From Agapetus fuscipes (taxonomy: Eukaryota > Arthropoda > Insecta > Trichoptera > Glossosomatidae), in the NCBI GenBank assembly GCA_951799405.1, contig OX637353.1, forward strand, positions 4,092,001-4,156,000: a stretch of 64,000 bases of DNA. The letters are read 5' to 3'. Below the pieces are notes generated by a model, which saw only the letters and a program-made list of their open reading frames with translations, was not told the origin of the DNA and searched no databases. The translations under genes and the position numbers were made by a program. This document shows, piece by piece, positions 55,876 through 64,000 of the stretch (position 1 is its first letter; each line of letters starts with the position of its first letter).

Positions 55876-56704
55876 TTAATTGTTTCATACTCATATGTTC
55901 AATATTTTGAAAAAAGTCAAATTACACGCATTAGACACCCAATGTTTCATTTTTTTTGTAAAAATTCAAGATTTCAGTCGCCGAAAAGTAAAGTTCTCTC
56001 GAACACGTGTCATAATGAGCTCATATAAATGAACTACTAAAAGTGATATTTTCTACACCTGGAGCAAATATTGAATTTCTTTTCAGAAAACGCGTTTATT
56101 ACCCTTAAAGTGAATCATCTGAAATTTGATGTTGATCGAACCACAAACAAGATTCACCCTCACCTATTAAAATAAATTTATTCCACTTACAAAAAGTGCG
56201 TAAAGAAACAAACCGGTTACTACTTTAATTGTAAATTAAGTAAAAGTTATTTAAAGTAATTACATAAAGTCAGTGAAAAGGTGTTTATATTATTAAAAGG
56301 TTAATCTATTAGAAAGGAGAGACTTTACAATTGTCGACAAATTTTCAGGCTTCACGCTTCTTAATGCTACCTTGATCATATAATCGCCTTACGTAAAAAG
56401 GTTTTCCCATTATTTATATTTTCTTATTGAATTCAACGAATATTCAAACCAACAACTCGTACCTTCCTAGAAAACTGTAAGTGTGACGTTGGTGACTTAT
56501 CGTTCCCCCAGAGCTTGTTTGACTTGTCCACCATTCAGTTTAAAGATGATTTTTCAATGAAATTATCTTAAGAATCACATTCTACACATTTTGAGCTAAG
56601 AAAAAAATGAAAACGCGATAATGAGAGATTTATTCTGAAATATTTAAAAAATCTAATGCAATCGATAGTTGCATCATTTTTTGAATAATTTCCATCGCTT
56701 GTAC
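55876..56704. other. No recognised feature
   Basis: AT-rich DNA between two SINEs. No frame or repeat noted. Confidence 0.45.
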
Positions 56705-57034
56705 GGTCGATAGCTCAGTTGGTAGAGTGCTTGCATTCTACCCCGTCAGCTCGGGTTCGAATCCCATCGAGGGTGTCAGAAATGATTTCCCGTTTTCGGT
56801 GTTTATTTCAAACCCCATAATAAAATACCGGCAAGGTTTACTCAACCTTCACAAGAAATGAGTACCAGCCCCCTCGGGAGCTGGGAAACCCCCACTTCAA
56901 CTGAAGTGGTGGGCATAAGGCCGGCCCCCTTACCTGTAAAAATAAATAGGTTCCACTCGCCACATGCGAAACCCTTTGGGGATAACGTGGCAAGAAGTTA
57001 CACTATATGTGTAGCTTAGTTGCGTTTGCATTTT
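56705..57034 (+). mobile_element. Family A SINE, full length
   Basis: Intact A box (TAGCTCAGTTGG) and B box (GGTTCGAATCC), then the standard body with the CCACTTCAACTGAAGTGG palindrome. The UUCG hairpin is altered (ACCCTTTGGGGA). The 3' end is GTAGCTTAGTTGCGTTTGC. Confidence 0.9.
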
Positions 57035-57598
57035 TCTTCTATAATCATCCCGGTGACACTCTTCGTGATAAAGCGAATTGCTTTAATTTCCCCAGTTTCC
57101 ATTGTCTCAGATTCCATGAAGTCGCACCTGCCTGCATGAGAGCTCGTGGAGACTGGGGGAGCGCGCTTCATAGACGATTGGAAGTGTAATCGCGCGCGTA
57201 ACGAGCCCCACCTCGGATGGGATTTTAATATTTCAATATCCAACAATATGCTTTGCCTAGATTCCGTGGAACTTTATTCTGAAATTATGGAAACTGTGGC
57301 AGGATTCGAGTGAAGGAATTTACTTCAAAGATGTATTAAATTAAATTATAACTAAGCTTAACAGCATACCATTTACAAAGCTATCTCTTCGAAATATTTT
57401 TCAATTGAAATTTATGTATTAAAATTTGTAGTGAGAATTTTACAAAAAATGCCAATTAAAAAATATATCCATAGTGGTTTAAATACATTTACGTCCAGAT
57501 AATGATGACAGAAACTTTTTTCTTCGAAAATTCTGACCATGGTTCCTTAGAATGCAATGCGCGTTACAATGGTCAAAGCGACTCTGTGTCTCCCACAG
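57035..57598. other. GC-richer patch then AT-rich DNA
   Basis: The segment 57110-57230 (GAGAGCTCGTGGAGACTGG; GTAATCGCGCGCGTAACG) has raised GC and CpG content but no recognised product on either strand. Confidence 0.3.
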
Positions 57599-57750
57599 AA
57601 TCTTTGCACGCATTTATATGTGCGGCAGAGACGACTCTTGCACATTCAAGAACATGGTAGATACTTAATGGATTGTTCCACACTATACCAGAGACGTCAC
57701 ACACACCAACCAGCGCAGCGTGCTTGGGCTCACGTACACACGAAACCCAT
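57599..57750 (+). repeat. Dispersed repeat F, copy 2
   Basis: AATCTTTGCACGCATTTATA, TGTGCGGCAGAGACGACTC, GAGACGTCACACACACC and GGGCTCACGTACACACGAA parallel 48587-48746, with small deletions. Confidence 0.65.
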
Positions 57751-57807
57751 ACGTTCATAGTAAAACACTCTTTAATTAACCATTGCCAGCGCTAATAATG
57801 TGTTCTC

Positions 57808-57900
57808 TTCTTCTTCTTCTTCTTCTTCTTCCTCAAACTCCTTCCTCAAGAGCCATACTCCTCCCGTATAATAATTTGCTATCACTCCATCTAGCCATCT
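57808..57900 (-). repeat. (TTC)n microsatellite, possible LINE 3' remnant
   Basis: A (CTT)n run is followed by CCTCAAACTCCTTCCTCAAG. In minus reading this becomes LLRKEF followed by about ten Glu codons, as at the purine-rich ends of LINE frames in this window. No diagnostic RT motif is present. Confidence 0.4.
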
Positions 57901-58716
57901 TCCTCCTACTAGACAATATCTAACATTTGAGCGAGTGATATATCTCGAATGTGAAAGGCTAGACAAATCTCTTGAATTCGAGATTTGTCATCTTTTGAAG
58001 ATTTACATCATTTTTATCAGGTATAAACGACCCGTCCGGTCCTTTGACCTTTTTCGTCGCACACTTATTGCATTAAAATGATTTTATCTTTCTTTTTGAA
58101 AACACCTCAGTGCCTTTGACATGTCCCCTTACACTGTATTAAACTCGTTTCAGTCTACTCCTACACGGACCGCAACTTTTTTCGCTTCGAATATTTTGCC
58201 TTTGTGTTGCCGTTTTTACATCCATATAAAAAAAAATTGATCTTTTTATATTGTTGAAGAACATTTTTTTTTCGGAAAATTAAACGAAACGTTTATCTCA
58301 TGTATTGAGAGAAATATATAAGTTCTCATCTTTTTATCATTAGATATTCTTGATTTGTTTAATTTATTTTTATAAAATCATTACGTATTTTTGTAACATA
58401 ATAAAATTGCGCATTCAGGTGATGTTTCACAGAGATTTTAAGATCCATCAAGTAATTCTTATTTTGCGACATTGTCTATTTTCATTGTTTTTTTTTATTT
58501 TTCAAGCAATTACGAACATTTTCTATCCTCATACCATCATAAGGTGTAATAATAACTTTTCAGTGTTTTAAAAAACCATTAAATTACAGGGTAACATTAA
58601 ATTCCACTTTTAAAAATAGTTTGTCTTTCAATTTTTAAAAATAGCATAATTTATTTTCAATATCGAAATAGGTACCTTGTACATAATATTCCTTATAATA
58701 TTTCAAAGTATTCTCT
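57901..58716. other. No recognised feature
   Basis: AT-rich DNA. The frame at 58350-58571 is AT-driven with no domain. Confidence 0.45.
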
Positions 58717-58975
58717 GTTCCTCGACTTATAGGTTGGTCTTAGCCTGAACAACCACACTGAAAAAAAAACATTTTGCCAATGTCACCCTTGTTTCAGGGA
58801 AGGTCGGCAAGAGCTGCAGGACTTATGCTCATTTAAGATTAGGTTATTGTGATGTCAGTCTACATGCAGCATTAGTATGTACGAACTTAAACATGTCTGC
58901 TTTTGAGAATGCATGTCATACGAGTATGAATCTTACATGGTATAATTTTATTCAACTTAGATTCTAGATTATAGT
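58717..58975 (+). mobile_element. Family B element, near full length
   Basis: GTTCCTCGACTTATAGGTTGG (start), CAATGTCACCCTTGTTTCAG, AGGTCGGCAAGAGCTGCAGG, GTCTGCTTTTGAGAATGC and a short TTAGATTCTAGATTATAG tail. Confidence 0.83.
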
Positions 58976-59826
58976 TTATAATAGATTACATATTATTATT
59001 ACGGTTGAATTTCCTGGAAAGATATTTTCTGGTAATCCCAGAGATGCAGTGATTAATATTATAATGGTTCGATAAGCGACCACTAGATGGCGCCACTGTC
59101 GTTGTTCTGGTAACCAACTTGCCTTGAAATATGATTGCACTAATTCCTAATTGCGGTCAATAATAATTGCTTTAGTTAGAGTTCACAGTAATTTAGCTGA
59201 AACACTTCTACGTGGTGTGATTTATTGTTTTCGTTACATACTATATGGGGACTCCAAGAAAATGTATAATTATTATGATTTTACTGGGTTCAATTAAATA
59301 AAAATTGCGGTTATTTATCGTGCAAAATTTATTTTTAGATACGGTTCGTACATAAGGTTACTTTTAACTGTTTAGTTTACAATTTTTTGAAGGAATTCAA
59401 AGATTACTTTTAACTGTTTAGCTCGACGATTTAGATACAAATTTTCCTTCAAAGCATCTGTATTTCTATTTATAGTGAGCATAAGAGTTATTATGGCTCA
59501 TGTGAGACCACGCCAGAATATTCGAGTAAGCACTTACACAATATCGAAAAAATACAACTGCAATAATTCGTTTGCCTACAGTCCATCTAGAAACTTCACA
59601 GACTTACACAGACACACAATTATACATTTGTAACAGTATCATCTTACGTAGGTACTCGTTATTTGTTCTATAATCAATTAGTATATAAGCGTATTTACTT
59701 TGGTTTTCCTGGAAGGGAGAGTTAGAATAGAACAAACCTTTTTTCTAAGAAATGTTTCTTATTCTAAGTGATGTCTTGAAGTACGCAGATCTGCAAATAT
59801 ATTAAAATCTACAAAATACCTATATG
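58976..59826. other. No recognised feature
   Basis: CTAGATGGCGCCACTGTCG at about 59083 is a short GC-rich element. Otherwise AT-rich with no credible frame. Confidence 0.4.
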
Positions 59827-60052
59827 CTTCAATCTACATGACAAAGACATATTGACATTTAAGGCTTAAATTTAATGTACGCCCATACACATACACCTTT
59901 TAGTTCACGCTCGTACATGCTGCGTGTGTACTTACAAAATAAACCAAACCTTACATGAACACAATGCTTGTTGCTTCTGCCGCCTTTCCCTGAAACAGGG
60001 GTGTCATTGAACAAAAATTAACCGTGTTTGTACAACTTTGGGGTCAGTTTCA
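59827..60052 (-). mobile_element. Family B element, diverged
   Basis: In plus reading: TCAATCTACATGACAAAGAC, CGCTCGTACATGCTGCGTGTG, CCCTGAAACAGGGGTGTCATT and GGGGTCAGTTTCATATCAAG. Confidence 0.75.
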
Positions 60053-60404
60053 TATCAAGTTATTGCCCAAAAACTAAGGATTATATTTAATGCATTGATA
60101 CCCTCTCTTAAAAAATGAGGAAGACTTGGTTTTTGGATTTTTGACTTTCGTTTTGATTCTCTCTTTTCAGTACAAGTTACAGGTTACAAGCTTCTCTGCC
60201 CACCGGGCGACAAATAATGACATAAAATGTTTTATTTTTATTTTATTTAAGTGCTTGAGATTTATGACTAAATTTGTGTTGGCCGGTGTTTTGCCGAACG
60301 CCAGGGCCTTCATTACTTGAGTGTGGCGTATCAGCATAATATGTGAGCCTTAAAATGTCAATACATCTTAACAACTTAGATTAAAGATAGATTTTAGTCG
60401 TATT

Positions 60405-60670
60405 TTTGATGTCATCATCAATAGTTAATAATGAAAACATCATCAATAGTTTTTAATGATAACATCTTCAATAGTATTAAACGAAAACATGAACATTTGT
60501 ATTTAAGGAAATCATCAACAATAGTATTTAATGATGGCATAATCAGTTTTATTTAATGAAAGAGTCCCGAAATATTTTTAAAGCATCTTTAGTATTAAAT
60601 GCCAGTTATACCAATGGTATTTAATGAAAGCATCATCAGTAGTATTTTGATAGCATCTTCAGTAGTATTT
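60405..60670 (+). repeat. Degenerate tandem repeat, period about 25-35 bp
   Basis: The phrase ATCATCAATAGTATTTAATGA recurs about nine times with variation (AACATCATCAATAG, GCATCTTCAGTAGTATTT and so on). Unit length drifts and no frame is kept. An old, decayed minisatellite. Confidence 0.75.
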
Positions 60671-60921
60671 AATTACTTATTCGGTTAATCAATTTCCACT
60701 CGAGCGACTTAGTGCTCAGGAATCACTGAGAGCTCGACATCATTTAGTAAGCATCTACAAACCGTGCTGTGTTCACACTTGACTTTAGGACAAATCTTTA
60801 TACCTCCGACATTACCCGATCCAATCTGTCGTACGGTAGCAAGTTCGTAAAATCAAATTTTGCTTCTGCACACAAAATATGTTAAATTTATGTTACCGTC
60901 ATTTTTTTTTTTTTTTTTTTT
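60671..60921. other. No recognised feature; T-run at its end
   Basis: The run of about 19 T at 60902-60920 is the poly(A) end of the following minus-strand D element. Confidence 0.5.
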
Positions 60922-61178
60922 ATAAAATAGATTTGTGAAGAGGAATGCAATTCACCAACCTATTCTGCCTGGCCAGAAACAGGTATTAATATCATCATTT
61001 AATAATTCATTATTGTTTATTATTAATGAATTATTAAATAATAGTTACCCAATAACATCTGTTGAACCAGGGTCAAAGTTAAAGTCAAGTGACCCAAGCG
61101 GGGATCGAACCAACGTTGTTCCATTTGAAACACGCTGGAAAGATCAGCCCTCTTGGGCCCCCGCGGCTATAGCCCCGA
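60922..61178 (-). mobile_element. Family D SINE with poly(A) end
   Basis: In minus reading: GCTATAGCCGCGGGGGCCC region (A box), GGTTCGATCCCCGCTTGGG (B box), CCCTGGTTCAACAGATG, and a hairpin (ATTTAATAATTCATTA with its complement, about 61001-61040). CTGGCCAGGCAGAATAGG and CTTCACAAATCTATTTTAT follow, then about 19 A. It is closest to the copy at 13029. Confidence 0.85.
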
Positions 61179-61377
61179 CTACCGAAACTTGACCGAAATT
61201 TGCAAAGATATCACACACAAATCAAGCATCGTCTCCAAAAAAGAGCAATAAGATTTATTTATTTATCTCCATTTTTCCTACACCTGGGTCATAACAATGG
61301 TGTCCAAATGATAGTTTTACCATCAAATATAGTTTAATTTAAGTGTATTTTTTAACAATTTAAACGTTATCTATTTA
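61179..61377. other. No recognised feature
   Basis: AT-rich linker between repeats. Confidence 0.45.
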
Positions 61378-61492
61378 TCAGGGGCCTGCATCCCATACAG
61401 GCATATGCGTCTAATAGGTAGGCAAAATATGGTAGAAATCATTTAAACTTGATATTCAGATTAAGAATTTAAAATTTAAGCTCGATTGGGGA
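61378..61492 (-). repeat. Dispersed repeat H, copy 2
   Basis: GGGGCCTGCATCCCATACAGGC, CTAATAGGTAGGCAAAATATGG and CTTGATATTCAGATTAAG are the reverse of 16741-16880, without that copy's palindrome. Confidence 0.6.
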
Positions 61493-62499
61493 CCCCTTTT
61501 GCACTTCAGTCAATTTAAAATAAGTACTTTAAAAGGAATGGGATAAACTTTTAATTTTGAAATGGATTTTCCTTTTCACGTGCCTGTCTATTTTAGGAAA
61601 TAACTGCATTATATATTCATGGTTTTGGTTTTTACTGTTAACCACGGTGAACTTAAGATTAATTTAATTATATTTTGTAAAAGTTGAAACCAGGCCGAAC
61701 GAATAAGATTAAGACTTCCGGTCTCTATTTCCCACTTCTCCAGGGAGTAAAGGAATCCTTTAGAAGAAATACCTGCAACGCGGGTTGCATGTAGTCAAGG
61801 CGCTAGGGGAAATATGGAGTTTCTACCGACTCACACCACAGTATACAAATTTACGTTGAAACTAAACTGTAGCGTTTACCAGAAAATCCATAGAATCTAA
61901 GAAATAACAAATCGTGAGCGTTTTTGTTTTCACAAAGCTGATTGAGATTTAACGTGAGTTTTATACTTCAGGTACTGTATAGTTTACAAATAGTGAAATC
62001 TTATACTTTGAAGAAGTTTCCATTACGTCCTGCGATAAGGCGCGAGAAATGGGAATTATTTCCATGCAAATATTGCATTTGTTGTAACTGCAGGAGATTG
62101 TGTGACCTGCAAACAAACAATGTAAGCTAGCGAAATTCGAATGCAGTTTTGAAGTCAATAAATGTAGACGAAGTTTGTGCATTATCAGAAAACATTGAAA
62201 ATTGCAATAACCATATTTTGTGTGCATTGTGTGCTTTGATTTAATCTCATATAAGTTGCACCCATAATAAAGTCTTTTTATCTATAATCGCAGTTGCAAA
62301 GATTTATTTAGATTAAATGAATTCTGACAAGAAAAAAATAATGTTAGTTAGTACCTACTGTAAAGATCTGACTCCATCTATATTCGTTTATACATCCAAA
62401 ATTTTATACAAAGTATTATATATCTCTATGACACTTAGAAACTTGAGACAAAAAAAGGAGGTACCCTAATAAAAAAAACCTTGAGCTGTCCTTTGACGC
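61493..62499. other. AT-rich stretch with a family E remnant
   Basis: A GC-richer patch at 61710-61810 is unassigned. Family E-like sequence lies at 61855-61995 (ACGTGAGTTTTATACTTCAGG). Minus frame 61961-62227 has no domain. Confidence 0.35.
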
Positions 62500-62792
62500 A
62501 TTGCTGGGCTGTATTCAGTTTCGATCTGTTTCCTGGAGGTGACGCGTCTCTTCTAGATAAAATCTGAAAATTGCTGTTTAATATTTGATTTGTGGGTGTT
62601 TGTGTGAGGATGGAGCTGAGAATGGACCTGAGATGCTGCCGGGAGAAAATAATTAGGCTGATTGCACTAAAAATAACTAATGTCGCGACAATTAATACAA
62701 ACTTAAAACCAGTGGCGTGTTCCTGTCCGTGAGTAAAGCGGTTTGCACAATTATTTTTCTACCATTCGAATTTCGATTGGTTAAGGCATTAT

Positions 62793-63185
62793 TTATGGGG
62801 ATGTGGAAAGGTCTTTCGTAGTCTGTGCTTCGGGTCTTTCACCCATATCGGGTTTTCCCGATATTGAGGTGTACCAGGAACAGGTTATGGAGTAGATATT
62901 TCCACAAATATTGTTTTGCCAGGTTTTCTTTATTTTGGCATCTGTGTCGGGTCTACTTGGCCGGACTTGCTGAGTATCAGACGGTGCCATGGTATTGCGA
63001 ATTTTGGTAGAATGATGGGGTAAATTAGAAGTTGTCTTCCCTAACAAAAGCAGCTTGGAATAGAGTATGGAGTAGGCGCGCGTTAAGTTTTGGTAACGGG
63101 AATGCTGAAATATCCGACCCAGTGGGGTAACACTTAGTCGAAGCTGGTAACAAGACTTCCTTTCCTTTTGCCAAGAATTAGCGTG
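62793..63185 (-). other. 131-codon stop-free frame, unrecognised
   Basis: The minus frame is open from 63185 to a stop at 62793 and includes LSVTPLGRIFQHSRYQNLTR, SKLLLLGKTTSNLPHHSTKI and APSDTQQVRPSRPDTDAKIK, then GKPDMGERPEAQTTKDLSTS. It has no early ATG. Codons are more balanced than in flanking DNA, in a GC-richer block that spans 62500-63320. No domain recognised. It may be part of an unclassified transposon, an exon, or chance. Confidence 0.25.
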
Positions 63186-63746
63186 CTAAAGTCCTGTGAC
63201 GTTTCTTTGGTGAAGAAGGGGAGCGTTAAGCTTGTAATTCGATCGAATAACCCTACTCCAGAGGTCGCAAGTCCACTGGCTTCTCCATTGGAGCTAGCAG
63301 GCAGATTTTCTACTTAGAGGTGGGATTTTAATTAAAATAATTATGGGGTGGGTGGAGGTAGATTTTGCATATTATTATAAATATATAATACGTAATACAT
63401 TTAGGCGCTATGTAATTTATTCATATTGTTATTATATTATTATTCTGTAAATTTATGTAATCTGTCAAATAAAAAGACTAACAAAATTAACACATCAAGA
63501 AACTCTTCGCGATTTGCGTTCCCCCTTTTCCTTGTTCCTCATTTTGTATACGCCTTTGAATACGTTGACTGCCGTGTTTTTTCTATACGCCGTGACCTTA
63601 CCAGAGCGGGTTCTAGTAACTTCACAGAATACAAAATCCCATTAAAAATTAAAGTCACTTGTTTTAAAATCGGTTTTAATATCATGTAGTCATTTTACAA
63701 TTCATGTAATGTAAATCTCGTAAGCTTTTTAATCATAATTTTGAAT
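63186..63746. other. No recognised feature
   Basis: The rest of the GC-richer block to 63320 and then AT-rich DNA. The frame at 63426-63689 has no recognisable domain. Confidence 0.4.
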
Positions 63747-63889
63747 TTACAATTTAGTTAGAAAGTGAGTATGTTCCACACCAAACGATAACGAATTTGG
63801 GTTTGCCACTAAAGTAGATTTTGAAACGGTAAAACAAAAAATTACACAACGTTCCGTTTCATTATCTTCCACACGACGAGGAGTCCTAA

Positions 63890-64000
63890 CCTTAGCTAGA
63901 CGATCACACAAATGGCCAAAACTACTACGACGATCCTTCGAGGAGGCAGCGAGGGAACTTCCACCTTCCAAGATCTCTGATCTTTCTTCATCAACTAGGA
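63890..64000 (-). CDS. Possible exon running off the window edge (weak)
   Basis: On the minus strand the frame is open from the window end: LVDEERSEILEGGSSLAASS, then KDRRSSFGHLCDRLAKVRTP and RRVEDNETERC. Balanced codons (Ser, Arg, Glu) contrast with the AT-driven codons after about 63830. CTAAG followed by GTTAGG at 63893 could be a donor; if not, the frame runs to 63747. No family recognised. Confidence 0.3.

Overview
This window is AT-rich, intron- or intergenic-type DNA from an animal, most likely an arthropod and probably an insect. It has no bacterial gene packing, no long host ORF and no rRNA. It is crowded with eukaryotic retroelement debris: several families with tRNA-like RNA polymerase III promoters (SINEs), ten 5'-truncated LINE reverse-transcriptase tails, and poly(A)/poly(T) or simple-repeat ends. 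I cannot fix the species. No complete host protein-coding gene can be supported. A few short stretches look like possible exons and are marked as weak.

Layout. Four interspersed families explain much of the window. Family A is a tRNA-headed SINE of about 335 bp (1-240, 8691-9024, 26294-26640, 30287-30595, 56705-57034). Family C is a second tRNA-headed SINE of about 310 bp with a (TAA)n-like tail (12488, 13681, 20750, 23427, 33634, 38810, 52111). Families C and A also occur fused as C-A dimers (4429-4933, 7021-7518, 49035-49492). Family D has a tRNA-Leu/Ser-like head and an internal hairpin (13029, 49493, 55641, 60922). Family B is about 260 bp, ends in (ATTAG)n-like repeats, and has more than 15 whole or partial copies. 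LINE C-terminal fragments lie at 11150, 18963, 19952, 37375, 43225, 44625, 45085, 49745, 50225 and 51000. The most structured locus is 49035-51172. There a C-A dimer is followed by a D element, a minus-strand LINE fragment, and a roughly 1 kb fold-back made of two inverted B copies around a LINE tail, with one more inverted LINE tail beyond it. A 40-bp minisatellite fills 24561-25293, and a near-perfect inverted-repeat element lies at 3969-4158.

How the parts relate. LINE fragments with family B sequence downstream suggest that B is, or is derived from, a LINE 3' end that other copies spread as a short element. The SINEs would be transcribed by Pol III and mobilised by LINE enzymes. The remaining sequence is mostly featureless AT-rich DNA with islands of higher GC and CpG (6640-6815, 10310-10530, 18720-18850, 27170-27480, 39160-39410, 43527-43640, 47920-48090, 62500-63320). 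These could be regulatory elements, exons or older transposons, and sequence reading alone cannot decide.
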